Source: an uncultured Collinsella sp.
Lineage (GTDB): Bacteria > Actinomycetota > Coriobacteriia > Coriobacteriales > Coriobacteriaceae
Reading direction: 5' to 3'
NCBI GenBank assembly: GCA_958451615.1
Contig: CAUDQR010000017.1
Location: 1 to 48,605 of the forward strand
Length of the DNA stretch: 48,605 nt
Made by a program: the position numbers and the translations under genes
Part shown: positions 16,815 through 25,794 of the stretch, piece by piece
How positions within the stretch are numbered: the first letter of the stretch is position 1
Layout of the letters: each line of letters starts with the position of its first letter
Notes under the pieces: generated by a model
Seen by the model: the letters and a program-made list of their open reading frames with translations, nothing else
Told to the model about the DNA's origin: nothing
The model's database searches: none

Positions 16815-17134
16815 GGAGCGGGCATGGGGACATCCGCGTATTTGCTTCGCAAATCCGCACCGGCTGCGGTCGATCTCCTCGGATTCACGGAGACGATGGG
16901 GGAGTCTTTGTTGAATTGGCCGTCCCAAGGTCTCCCGCGCTCGATGGAGCGGGCAGCGGGACGTCCGCGTATTTGCTTCGCAAATCCGCACCGGCTGCGG
17001 TCGATCTCCTCGGATTCACGGAGACGATGGGGGAGTCTTTGTTGAATTGGCCGTCCCAAGGTCTCCCGCGCTCGATGGAGCGGGCAACGGGACGTCCGCG
17101 TATTTGCTTCGCAAATCCGCACCGGCTGCGGTCG
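16815..17134. repeat. 131-bp tandem repeat, 2.4 copies, carrying a tRNA-Gly 3' end
   Basis: Units start at 16815, 16946 and 17077, each exactly 131 bp after the last; the third is cut at about 17134. Each begins with GGAGCGGGCAACGGGAC-like sequence. In the third copy 18 bases (17076-17093) match exactly the 3' end of the neighbouring tRNA-Gly on the same strand. Each unit also holds the hairpin ATTTGC-TTC-GCAAAT. Two open frames across the repeats on the minus strand reflect the repeat period and are not genes. Confidence 0.9.
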
Positions 17135-17223
17135 CCTATCGGCGCCCTTGCCTGCTCGCTATAAACGCTTCGCGTTTATTTAACGCTCGCACCCTGTCGG
17201 GTTCGAGTCCCGGCGCTTTGTTG

Positions 17224-17260
17224 AAAAAAGCACGGCACCGAAACGGTGTCGTGCTTTTAC
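17224..17260 (-). terminator. Terminator of tRNA-Gly (bidirectional form)
   Basis: AGCACGGCACCG (17229-17240) pairs with CGGTGTCGTGCT (17244-17255) with an AAA loop; A6 on the left gives a T6 tract on the minus strand, and TTTT follows on the plus side. Confidence 0.85.
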
Positions 17261-17265
17261 TTTTT

Positions 17266-17340
17266 TGGAGCGGGCAACGGGACTCGAACCCGCGAGTGTC
17301 AGCTTGGGAAGCTGATGCCTTACCACTTGGCGATGCCCGC
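17266..17340 (-). tRNA. tRNA-Gly (anticodon CCC)
   Basis: Minus-strand cloverleaf: acceptor GCGGGCA with TGCCCGC, anticodon stem TCAGC / GCTGA around loop TTCCCAA giving anticodon CCC, T-arm GCGGGTTCGAGTCCCGT, and an encoded CCA. Its own promoter and terminator flank it. Its 3' end is the source of, or shares origin with, the tandem repeat downstream. Confidence 0.95.
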
Positions 17341-17353
17341 ATATGTGGGGGAT

Positions 17354-17383
17354 AGTATAACGCGGTTGTCTTGTTCGATACAA
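17354..17383 (-). promoter_or_regulatory. Promoter of tRNA-Gly
   Basis: Minus-strand TTGTAT (17378-17383), an 18-bp spacer and TATACT (17354-17359), 13 bases before the tRNA 5' end. Confidence 0.65.
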
Positions 17384-17637
17384 GGGTGGCGATGCTTGTT
17401 TTAGCTGTGGAGATTCGTTTGAAAATCGCGTCAATTGTGGAGACGAGGACCTTTGACTTCCTGTTCACCTTATCTTCTACCTGCGCTTTTGCTTGATTGT
17501 TGTATTTGAGCTCAATTTGTCAGGAATTGGGCAAGCTTTTGGTCAGGCTCCGGTACTTACCCGCATGAAGCTCGGGGGTAGCCTCATCCTACGCGTCGCA
17601 GCCTCCCCGTGCGGCGCACGAGGGATAAGGAGCAGCC

Positions 17638-20600
17638 ATGTCCAACGCACCCACGCACTCTGTCCACAGCGCAATCGCAACAGGTCCGCTGCTCCTGCTC
17701 CTCTTCACGCTTTTCGGCTGCCTGGCACCGGGAGCCGCATTTGCCGTCGATGGCTACGACCAGCTCGGCTTCCGCACTATCAGCAATGATTGTGGGCCCT
17801 TCTTTATCGGCAAGTATGAAGCTCAAGACGCCTCGATTGCCTACTGCATGAACCAGGAGCGTCCCGGCCCCACCAAGCCGGGCGGCCCATGGCTCAACTT
17901 TGATCAAGGCTGGGTGTGGCTCGACGATGAGTTCGCAGCAATCGTTTGTCACGGATATCCTACCGCCACGTCGTTTGGCGGTTACCATCTTTCACCCGAT
18001 CGCGCCCGCGCCGCCACCCAACTCGCCGTATGGATGCTCAACGGCACTACCCATGTCGACGGCAGATACTCCTACACGACCGCTCAGGGCAAAACCAAGA
18101 GTGGGCACTTTACCGCCGACAATGAAGTCGTGGCGGCTGCGCGGTGGCTCCACGACAACGCAAAATCAGGAAGCATCAAAGCCGCTCCGCACCGCGCGCG
18201 GCGCTATTTAGGAACCGTATCGGGCGGCAGCAAACGTCAAGACATGCTCTATGTACTGCCGGCGGTCTCTGTTTCCTTCCAAAAGCAGTCTGCGAACACC
18301 GTTATTACCAGCGGAAACAATACCTATCAGTTTGACGGGGCAACATTCGATGTTTTTGAGAGCGCCAGCGACGCACGTGTCGGCACCATCCAGATGGACG
18401 GCAACGGTCGAGCACAGGCAACACTTCTGCCCAATACGGCATACTACCTAGTTGAAACGAAGGCGCCGGCCGGCTATGTCCCTCGTCGTGATCGCATCGC
18501 CTTTACCACGGGGAATGACGGTGGACAGGTCGACATTGAAGAACAGCCCGGCACCATCAACCTGCGTATCGTAAAACTCGATGCCGCGACGAATGCCGGC
18601 CCCCAGGTGGGATCTTCACTCGCGGGAGCAGAGTTCACGTGTGTGTCGCAATCAACCCCTGGATGGGCGCAAATCCTCACGACCGACGAAAGCGGTCGGG
18701 CCACCCTCGCCGATGTCCCCCTGGGAACCTTTACCATCTATGAATCGAAGGCGCCCGAGGGCTATTTGCCCTCCGGTGACAGTTGGTCTTACACCGTTGG
18801 AGCCGACCAACTCGGCGATTCAGGCGTGGTCGAGATCGAATCTCGCGTTTCCGATATCCCCATTGCGTTTGACCTTGAGATTTCAAAATTCAAGGACTAC
18901 GGCAATAGCGATCAATCCGGCCTGGAGCAGCCGGCAGGAGATGTTGTCTTTGAGGTTGTCAGTAACAGCTCTCAGCAGGTTGTTGGCACACTGACCACAA
19001 ACATCTATGGCTTTACCTCCACCAAAGATCAGCCCGAAGCATGGTTTGGCGCAGGCAAGCGACCCGCCGGTGTCCACGGAGCCATCCCATACGACCGCGC
19101 CGGCTACACCGTTCGTGAGGTTCCGGAAACCGTCCCAGAGGGTTTTAAACGTGCAGGGGAATGGACCGTCGAGGCCAATCAGATTTCCGACGGCGCCGAG
19201 CTTCAATATATCGTGGACAACCACGCTCTGTCGACGCATCTCCAGATTGTAAAACGCGATGCCCAAACAGGCGCTTCTGTTCCCCTAGCCGGATTCACCT
19301 TCCAACTCCTCGACAGCAATCACAAACCTGTCTCACAAACTTGCTGGCATCCAGCACATAACGTAATGGACACCTTTACGACTGACGCGACCGGGACCGT
19401 CACACTGCCCGAATCGCTCGTGCCGGGCACCTATTATGTACGCGAAACCTCGGCCAAAGAGCCCTATCTTGTCGGCGAAGAGATCGAGGTAAACATACCC
19501 GCCGACATGAACCTAACGCCCGTTGCAATCGCCTCGTATTATGACCACGCCGCGACCGGAAACATCAGGATCGTTAAAACCGATGTCGTAGACGGCAGCA
19601 GCCTCGCGGGCGCCATCTTTGAGATCCGTGCCTCGGGTGATATCGTGCGCCCCGACGGTAGCATTGCCGCGCTCGACGGTGAGACTGTCGCTACCGTCAC
19701 AACGGATGAAACTGGAGAAGCACGCGCGGACGACCTCCCGCTGGGATCTGGCACCGCACGCTACGAGGTTGTCGAGACTCAAGCGCCGGCAGGCTTCTTA
19801 CTCGACCGGACGCCCCATATCGTAGACCTCGCTTATGCCGACCAGAAAACACCCGTTGTAGAAGCACGGCTTAACGTATCCGACAATTACACCAAGGTTG
19901 ATATCTCCAAGGTCGATGCAAGCGGAGAGCAGGAAGTGAAAGGCGCACAACTCACCTTATATGGTCCCGATAAAACCGAAATAGACTCCTGGACCTCATC
20001 CGACAAGCCGCACCGCGTCGAACATCTTGCACCCGGCACCTACTCGTTGCGCGAAATGATGTCTCCGCGGACCTATGACCTTGCCGAGGAGATAACGTTT
20101 GAAATAAAGGACACGGGAGAAGTCCAATCCGTCTCGATGAAGGATGCGCCCATCGAGATCAAAGGACAGGTCGACAAGCGTCAGGAGCTTGTCCAACCTA
20201 TCGAAAAGGGCCTGTTGGCCAACGGCGATGGTAAAAATCGCGCCGCGACGCAAACCAATAGTGATGGGCTTTTCTCCTATACCATCGATGCTCGAAACGA
20301 TTCCGCTACTTGGGTTGATGAGTTTACGATTACCGATAATCTTGAGTGCGCCAAAGACGGCACGGCGAGATTCGTCTCAATCGAAATCCCCGTCGCCATC
20401 GGCGACCTCAACGGTCTGTGCAACGTGTGGTATCGCACAACGCCGTTGGACTCGACAGAAGCCGATGAGCCGGCAAACGCGACGCTTGACGATGGGCACG
20501 AAAATCCTTGGCTTGAGTCCGACGAAGTAAAAGAGAGCCTTGGTGAGGACTGTCGCCTCGTCGATTACGACGGCTGGCACCTCTGGAAGGCGGATGTCTC

Positions 20601-21069
20601 GACCACGGAATCCGCCACACTCGAGGCGAAAGAACTCGACCTTGCATCCAATACCGTCGTGACGGGCATTCGCATTGAATACGGTGCGGTAGCCGCCGAC
20701 TTTACGACTCGAAGCGATACGGATTCTTGGACCCGTGATGATCTCAAAGATGAGCACGACGACCTTGACGATGCCAAAGCAATCCTTGGCACAGATGCTC
20801 GGGGCGCAGTCGTGCACATGCAGGCAACGTCGGCTTACACACCCCAAACTGCACTCACCAACAGCGCACGCGTCGATCTTTGCCGCAACGGCGGCGGCGA
20901 TAAACTTGAGTCACATGACGAGGACAGTGTCATTCAACGCTGTACCCTACCGCAGGACCTACCGGCAACAGGATCAGCTTCCATCGTCGCTTGCATCACC
21001 GCGCTCCTGACCTCGGGTGCCGCAGCCCTATGGTTCGCTCGCCTTAGGTCAATCCCAAAGAAGCGCTAG
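17638..21069 (+). CDS. Cell-wall-anchored adhesin: thioester domain plus Cna-B/SpaA repeats, LPATG
   Basis: A 1143-residue surface protein. A signal peptide (1-36, ending AAFA) precedes a thioester domain whose C70 (YCMNQE) and Q128 (ATQLAVWML) are placed to form the internal Cys-Gln thioester used to bind host targets covalently. Then about six Cna-B/SpaA-type domains follow, each with a Lys strand (LRIVKLDA, LQIVKRDA, IRIVKTDV, VDISKVDA) and an E-containing YYLVETKAPAGY-like strand, which should form Lys-Asn isopeptide bonds. A stalk-like domain (about 835-1100) leads to the LPATG signal at 1108-1112, a hydrophobic segment and a basic tail, so sortase should anchor it to the wall. ATG at 17638 has AAGGAG at 5 bases. 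No sortase or second pilin is adjacent. Confidence 0.9.
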   Translation: MSNAPTHSVHSAIATGPLLLLLFTLFGCLAPGAAFAVDGYDQLGFRTISNDCGPFFIGKYEAQDASIAYCMNQERPGPTKPGGPWLNFDQGWVWLDDEFAAIVCHGYPTATSFGGYHLSPDRARAATQLAVWMLNGTTHVDGRYSYTTAQGKTKSGHFTADNEVVAAARWLHDNAKSGSIKAAPHRARRYLGTVSGGSKRQDMLYVLPAVSVSFQKQSANTVITSGNNTYQFDGATFDVFESASDARVGTIQMDGNGRAQATLLPNTAYYLVETKAPAGYVPRRDRIAFTTGNDGGQVDIEEQPGTINLRIVKLDAATNAGPQVGSSLAGAEFTCVSQSTPGWAQILTTDESGRATLADVPLGTFTIYESKAPEGYLPSGDSWSYTVGADQLGDSGVVEIESRVSDIPIAFDLEISKFKDYGNSDQSGLEQPAGDVVFEVVSNSSQQVVGTLTTNIYGFTSTKDQPEAWFGAGKRPAGVHGAIPYDRAGYTVREVPETVPEGFKRAGEWTVEANQISDGAELQYIVDNHALSTHLQIVKRDAQTGASVPLAGFTFQLLDSNHKPVSQTCWHPAHNVMDTFTTDATGTVTLPESLVPGTYYVRETSAKEPYLVGEEIEVNIPADMNLTPVAIASYYDHAATGNIRIVKTDVVDGSSLAGAIFEIRASGDIVRPDGSIAALDGETVATVTTDETGEARADDLPLGSGTARYEVVETQAPAGFLLDRTPHIVDLAYADQKTPVVEARLNVSDNYTKVDISKVDASGEQEVKGAQLTLYGPDKTEIDSWTSSDKPHRVEHLAPGTYSLREMMSPRTYDLAEEITFEIKDTGEVQSVSMKDAPIEIKGQVDKRQELVQPIEKGLLANGDGKNRAATQTNSDGLFSYTIDARNDSATWVDEFTITDNLECAKDGTARFVSIEIPVAIGDLNGLCNVWYRTTPLDSTEADEPANATLDDGHENPWLESDEVKESLGEDCRLVDYDGWHLWKADVSTTESATLEAKELDLASNTVVTGIRIEYGAVAADFTTRSDTDSWTRDDLKDEHDDLDDAKAILGTDARGAVVHMQATSAYTPQTALTNSARVDLCRNGGGDKLESHDEDSVIQRCTLPQDLPATGSASIVACITALLTSGAAALWFARLRSIPKKR

Positions 21070-21080
21070 CGCGATGAAAA

Positions 21081-21112
21081 AGCGGGCGAGCCAGTCCCCC
21101 GGCTCGCCCGCT
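21081..21112. terminator. Convergent terminator
   Basis: The perfect 12-bp stem AGCGGGCGAGCC / GGCTCGCCCGCT with an 8-base loop sits between the adhesin stop and the end of the opposing small gene; AAAA on the left and CTTTC on the right allow use by both strands. Confidence 0.85.
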
Positions 21113-21135
21113 TTCAATCATTTAAATCGCCGCAT

Positions 21136-21354
21136 CTACTCTGCAGACGAAGATCCACCATCAACGATTGCTTGCTCGGACTCAGGAATCCCATCGGCAC
21201 CCGTGCTCTGTTCTTGCTCCACCTCTTCGCTGATTGCGGAGGCGGGGGTCGAGCCCTTCGCGCCCACGATGTAGGCAGCTCCAAACCCTAACGCAATGGC
21301 AATCAAGGTCAAAATCACGTAGACAGGCCAATGGCGCTTAATATACGAAAACAC
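21136..21354 (-). CDS. Small single-pass membrane protein, function unknown
   Basis: A 72-residue protein: short basic start (MFSYIKRHW), one membrane segment (PVYVILTLIAIALGFGAAYIV), then an acidic Ser/Glu-rich tail that should lie outside. The GTG start (21352-21354) has AAGGAG 5 bases upstream. It begins 21 bases after the large peptidase-like gene, so it is the second gene of that unit. No family is recognised. Confidence 0.8.
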   Translation of the reverse strand: MFSYIKRHWPVYVILTLIAIALGFGAAYIVGAKGSTPASAISEEVEQEQSTGADGIPESEQAIVDGGSSSAE

Positions 21355-21375
21355 GTTGACTCCTTAGAGCTCCGT

Positions 21376-24300
21376 CTACGAACGGCGGATAACCTCGGTC
21401 ACGACCTCGGATACCGTGGCAATGTTCGTCGGGTTGACATTGTGGGGCAGGTCGTCCTCGGTACGAGCGCAAGCCAGACGCGTGCCGTCCACGCCGGCGA
21501 TGGTGAGGGCTCGGCGGCTCGCCTCGAGGGCGGCGTAGGCATCGGTCTTGGCATAGGGCATCTCGAGCGCGCCACAATCGACATGGAACGACTTGCACAC
21601 CTTGCTGACCAGGTTCATGATGCGGCGATCGCCCTTGAGCAGCTGCTGTTCGCCCTCAACCGTCACCACCGAAAGCCTACCGGCGCCGACGGATTCAAGA
21701 TTGATGAAGAAGACGCCGCGGAGCTTATCGCGATGCGAAGCCAAGAAGGCCTTCATACCGGCGCCATCACAATCCGAGGCGCCCGTTGCCACAAACCAGA
21801 TATCGTGACCGAGCAGCTCATCGTCGCCCATAGAAGCGACAGCCGAGAGCATATCTTCGGAAGAAGCGCCGTCGGAAGACGTAGCGCCGCCCTTCCAGCC
21901 ATCGTTATCGTCCTCGAAATTATCCCACGAACCGATGCCGCGACCGGACTTCTTGGCATCGTAATCGTCTTCGACGCCCAGCCAGTCACTCATGCTGTCC
22001 TGTTCGTTTTTCTTTTTACGACCGAACAGGCCGCCCAGGCCGCGCTTGCGAGACTTAGGTGCCGCAGGGGCGGGAGCCGAAATGGTCTCGATCGGCTGTG
22101 CGCCCGACGCAACGGGCATAGGAGGCGCAACGGGTGCCGATGTGGGTTCGGGACCCTGAGCGGTAGCAAAGGGGTCGTTGACCTGTGCGGAGGGATCGGG
22201 AAGGTCGAACAGCGACGTGCGAGACGCAACGTTTGTCTGCTTCATCGACGGCAGCGACGGATCGGGGACCGAAGCCAGCGGAGACGAGGAGGGTGCAGGC
22301 GACGGTGCCGACGCCGGATCGGGAACATTCATCTGCGGACGCGGCGATGCTTGGGAGGAAATCTGGGCCATAAGGGAATCGACCGTTTCGTCCTGAGTGG
22401 GAGCGACATCGGCAACCGTGGCACCGGAACCACTCGGGATCGGCATGGTGAAAATCTGCGTGGAGTAAGGCCTCGACCCATCTGTCTCGGGAGCCTCGGA
22501 AACCGCAGGCACTTCCTCCTGCTCGACCTCGGTTGAATCACCTTGATCGGCTGCCGCGTATTGCTCTTCGTCAGAGTTGGCCTCGACGGACTCGTCCTTG
22601 GCAGCATCTTGAATTTCGGCAGCATCAATGGGCTCGTCATCGTCTGCCGCGTCGCCCTGCTCATCGGAAACAGGAAGGGGCTCGGCAATCGCGGTGCCTT
22701 GCTTTTCAAACGTTATCGTGGAATCGAACTGCGCGGCATCAAACGACATGGTGCTATCGACATGCTGCTGAGCCCCGAAAGACGTCGTCGCCTCAGCAAC
22801 ATCCGCGGACGCCGGCTGCTGGGACTCAAAGGACGTCGTAGCTTCGGCAGCGTCGACAGGCACGGACTGCATAGCCTCGTTCTGCTCGAACTCTTGCGCC
22901 GCGCGCTCACGTGCCGCCTCGGCTGCCTGCTGCTGAGCGATAGCCTCCTGCTCGGCAGCCTCGCGTGCGGCAGCGCGCTTCCCCTCGAAATCGTCGACAA
23001 ATTTCCTGCCCTTTGCAAGCGCACCCTTAAAGAAGTTGGAAGCGCTGGCGCCAATCGAAGAGAACGCGGATGCAATATCGGCATGGGGCGTTGCCGCGGG
23101 AATCTCGGCCGAGAAATCAGTATCGCTCTCGTAAGACACGCGCCTCGGCTGTTCAGCGTAATCGTCGTCAGGCTCGTCCGTAACGTCTTGCGCCGGCGCG
23201 GCGGGAGCCAAAATGTCCAGTCCTGCCGCGGGATCGATCGCGGACACCGCCTCGGGCTCGGCAACGGCAGCGGCAACCGCGGCAGACTCATCATCCACGG
23301 CGACAACGGGCGCAGATGCAGTCACGACGGGGGCAGGCTCGGGCTCAAACGTCGGCTCCTCGCCTTCCTCGTAATCGAGCGTGCAGGACTCGGGAAGCAT
23401 TCCGAGCGCACGGATGGCATCCGAACCAAAGCGGATGTTGCCGGCGGCATTGCGATAGAGCCTGGGCTCGGGCTCGGCCGCGACAGGCTCCTCCGCCGGC
23501 TCGGCAGTGGGAACCTCGTCATTGAACTCTTCGGCCTGGACAGCCTGATTCTGATCCTCGGGCACGATGGCGCCAATCAGCGTCTCGTCGGCAGACGCAC
23601 CCTCAAAGCCCTCGATCTGCTCGTCGAAAGCCTCGCCCTGTTCGGGCTCGGTCTGAGCGTCGGGAGCAATCGGCTGACCGAACTCGTCCTCGGCGTAGGT
23701 AGGCTCTTCATACTCGATGGTGTTGCCGTAGTCGTTTTGCTGTTGGGCCGCGGCATACTCCGCTGCTGCGCGCGCCATCTCCTCGGCACGACGCTTCTGC
23801 TCCCCAAAATAGGTATCGAACGGAACATCGTCGGGAAACTCGTTTTCGCCCTGGAAGGGAGCAACGTTGTCCATAACGCCGAGCATAGCGGCGACAGAAG
23901 ACTTGTTGCACACTGCGCCGGACGTATAGGGAAGCACAAAACGGTTAGAAATGATGTTTGCCGCGTTGGCGAGCGCAACGAGGGAAGCGAGGATCGCGAC
24001 AATCCACAGCAGAACCTTGAGCGCGCCGGGGAGCGGCAGGATACGCAAGATGGCAACGGCAGCAGGGGCAACCGTGGCAACGGGCAACAGCTTGGCGATG
24101 AGCGCACGATACGAAGCATAGGGCTCGCGGGCGAGCAGCTCAGCACGGGGAGAGTCGTAGTGTGCGACAACGACCACCGGGCGGTTGCGCGGAGACGCGA
24201 GCGGGCCCGAGGCCTTGTGGTAGGCGATGACATTTTGGCTCACGCCCGTCTTGCCCAGGTGCGAAACCACGGGGTGGCCCGTGCGCTCGAGCACGTAAAG

Positions 24301-24573
24301 AACGGCACCGACAATGGCCAGCAAGGTGCCGACCAAGCCGATGCCGCCGCCGATGCCCATCAGCAGGGCGCCGGCAAACGCAAGAATACCGGTAACGGCA
24401 AATGCCAACCTGCTGGGCGCCGGGGCATTGAACTCCTGAACCTCGGGATCAAAGCCGTGGTTGCGGAAGATCTGAGCGATATCCTCGGCAGCCAAGCGCT
24501 CTTCTTCGCTGCATGCCGGCGTGATGCCGGTGTTCTGCAGCAGGTGGTTAATATAGTTCTGGGTGTTCGCCAT
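21376..24573 (-). CDS. Degenerate M28-like membrane peptidase with a very long low-complexity insert
   Basis: A 1065-residue protein whose ends together resemble one M28 (aminopeptidase Y) fold. Residues 1-240 give the first half: two membrane spans (about 56-95), the metal-site strand VVVVAHYDSP with H138 and D140, two further spans (160-205), and GAVCNKSSVAAML where M28 has GADDNxSGVAAML. The last 165 residues give the second half: IWFVATGASDCDGAG, VFFINLESVGAG and LPHNVNPTNI. Between them lie about 650 residues rich in Ala, Glu, Pro and Asp, likely disordered. The usual bridging Asp is Cys and the usual Glu-Glu pair is Ser-Asp, so ordinary catalysis is doubtful. Start ATG at 24573 has GGAG 5 bases upstream; the open frame beyond it is not supported. 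Confidence 0.8.
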   Translation of the reverse strand: MANTQNYINHLLQNTGITPACSEEERLAAEDIAQIFRNHGFDPEVQEFNAPAPSRLAFAVTGILAFAGALLMGIGGGIGLVGTLLAIVGAVLYVLERTGHPVVSHLGKTGVSQNVIAYHKASGPLASPRNRPVVVVAHYDSPRAELLAREPYASYRALIAKLLPVATVAPAAVAILRILPLPGALKVLLWIVAILASLVALANAANIISNRFVLPYTSGAVCNKSSVAAMLGVMDNVAPFQGENEFPDDVPFDTYFGEQKRRAEEMARAAAEYAAAQQQNDYGNTIEYEEPTYAEDEFGQPIAPDAQTEPEQGEAFDEQIEGFEGASADETLIGAIVPEDQNQAVQAEEFNDEVPTAEPAEEPVAAEPEPRLYRNAAGNIRFGSDAIRALGMLPESCTLDYEEGEEPTFEPEPAPVVTASAPVVAVDDESAAVAAAVAEPEAVSAIDPAAGLDILAPAAPAQDVTDEPDDDYAEQPRRVSYESDTDFSAEIPAATPHADIASAFSSIGASASNFFKGALAKGRKFVDDFEGKRAAAREAAEQEAIAQQQAAEAARERAAQEFEQNEAMQSVPVDAAEATTSFESQQPASADVAEATTSFGAQQHVDSTMSFDAAQFDSTITFEKQGTAIAEPLPVSDEQGDAADDDEPIDAAEIQDAAKDESVEANSDEEQYAAADQGDSTEVEQEEVPAVSEAPETDGSRPYSTQIFTMPIPSGSGATVADVAPTQDETVDSLMAQISSQASPRPQMNVPDPASAPSPAPSSSPLASVPDPSLPSMKQTNVASRTSLFDLPDPSAQVNDPFATAQGPEPTSAPVAPPMPVASGAQPIETISAPAPAAPKSRKRGLGGLFGRKKKNEQDSMSDWLGVEDDYDAKKSGRGIGSWDNFEDDNDGWKGGATSSDGASSEDMLSAVASMGDDELLGHDIWFVATGASDCDGAGMKAFLASHRDKLRGVFFINLESVGAGRLSVVTVEGEQQLLKGDRRIMNLVSKVCKSFHVDCGALEMPYAKTDAYAALEASRRALTIAGVDGTRLACARTEDDLPHNVNPTNIATVSEVVTEVIRRS

Positions 24574-24771
24574 GTGCGCTCCACATCCATAATCCGACAA
24601 ATAGGCCCAATGCATGCACATTAGAACCGTATATAGTCGAAAGTATACCCCGAGCGAGCGCAAACGACCGAATTCGGGCCACCTTAACGCCCCGAGCGGA
24701 CAAGGATATAGCCTAATCTCCATATCGGACTAAAATCATGGCAGCAAACCACCTTCTCATGCGAGGACTCT

Positions 24772-25794
24772 ATGACGGCAAGCGACGCGACCGCGACAAT
24801 TAAAAAGGGGAATTCGGAGCCCAGTTTCGATAAAACGGCTCAGCGTATCCTCAATCTTTTCTTTGTGCTCAACAGCTCCCCCGAACCGCTGACGACCGAG
24901 CAGATCGTCTTGGATTCTGACCTGGGATATGGCTCGGGCAACATCGACTCGGATAAGCGCAAGCTTCGGCGCGATCGTGACAAACTGCTCGAGCGTGGCA
25001 TCTTAATCAAGGAGGTTCGCCCCGCCGGCGCGCAGGAGACCGAGGAAAGCTCATGGACAATCGACCGCGAGCACACGTTTGCGGCAGGCGGCCTCATCAC
25101 CGCAGACGACGCCGATATTCTGCTCAACGCTATCGACCAGACAATAGCGGCCGGCTCATCCACTTTTGCCGCGCCGCTTGCCGATATTCGTTCCAAGATT
25201 GCCTACCTCACCGGCGTGTCGGCGGTAGACGAAGCACTGATCCGCCGCTCTCCCACCGTCGATGCGGTATGGAGCGCCTTTGCCGAGCGATGCGCGCTGC
25301 GATTTTTATATCAGAACGGACGCGGTGAGCAGAAAGAGCGTACCGTCTGCGTCTACGGCATGTTCGAGCGCGAGGGCGTTGCGTACTTCTGCGGCCTCGA
25401 CAATGCCACCGACGACATCAGGACATTCCGCTGCGACCGTATCGTTCGCGCTTGGCGCCCCTCAAAGGCCTACGCTATCCCTGCGGACTTCAACCTCAGC
25501 GACTACCTGTTCTTTGAATTCGATTTTGCCGACCGCCCGCCCGTTGCGGCTACGTTCTCGTTCGCCCCGCAGACGCAGATCGATATGATCAACGGCCTCA
25601 CGCGCGGGCGAGGTGAGCTCGCACACACCGATTCGGGATGGACTTGGACCGTTGACGTGCGCGATCTTGAAGCCGCCGCATCATTTTGCATGGCCCACGC
25701 CATGGACGGCATGAGGCCCATGACCCCCAAATCGCTCAAGCAGGCGTGGAACCGCCTCATTGAAAGGACGGTGCACGAGCATGCCCGTGCGTAA
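24772..25794 (+). CDS. WYL-domain transcription regulator, first of a PafBC-like pair
   Basis: A 340-residue regulator with an N-terminal winged helix (about 20-90, RILNLFFVLNSS, TTEQIVLDS) and a WYL domain (about 150-250, RFLYQNGRGEQKERTV, PYFC-type strand) followed by the WCX C-terminal region. In mycobacteria paired WYL proteins PafB and PafC activate the DNA-damage response when bound to single-stranded DNA; the same is possible here but unproved. ATG 24772 has GAGGA upstream. The next gene begins inside its 3' end, so the pair is made together. It is divergent from the M28-like gene, with about 200 bp between them. Confidence 0.88.
   Translation: MTASDATATIKKGNSEPSFDKTAQRILNLFFVLNSSPEPLTTEQIVLDSDLGYGSGNIDSDKRKLRRDRDKLLERGILIKEVRPAGAQETEESSWTIDREHTFAAGGLITADDADILLNAIDQTIAAGSSTFAAPLADIRSKIAYLTGVSAVDEALIRRSPTVDAVWSAFAERCALRFLYQNGRGEQKERTVCVYGMFEREGVAYFCGLDNATDDIRTFRCDRIVRAWRPSKAYAIPADFNLSDYLFFEFDFADRPPVAATFSFAPQTQIDMINGLTRGRGELAHTDSGWTWTVDVRDLEAAASFCMAHAMDGMRPMTPKSLKQAWNRLIERTVHEHARA

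Larger units (their letters stand above)
16712..17265. other. Intergenic region between purB and tRNA-Gly
   Basis: It holds the 131-bp repeats, a second TTC-loop hairpin (ATAAACGC / GCGTTTAT, about 17161-17179), a plus-strand segment resembling a tRNA T-arm (about 17197-17216, GGGTTCGAGTCCC) in the direction opposite to tRNA-Gly, and the tRNA-Gly terminator. I see no protein gene in it. Confidence 0.7.

Noticed and set aside
16799..17122. Open frames across the 131-bp repeats
   Set aside because: They repeat with the DNA unit, lack ribosome sites and overlap tRNA-derived sequence.
17266..17340. tRNA-Gly with GCC or TCC anticodon
   Set aside because: Folding the anticodon arm as TCAGC/GCTGA with a 7-base loop TTCCCAA gives CCC.
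22543..24624. 693-codon open frame on the plus strand
   Set aside because: Mirror of the M28-like gene; Arg/Gly/Leu-rich without family features.
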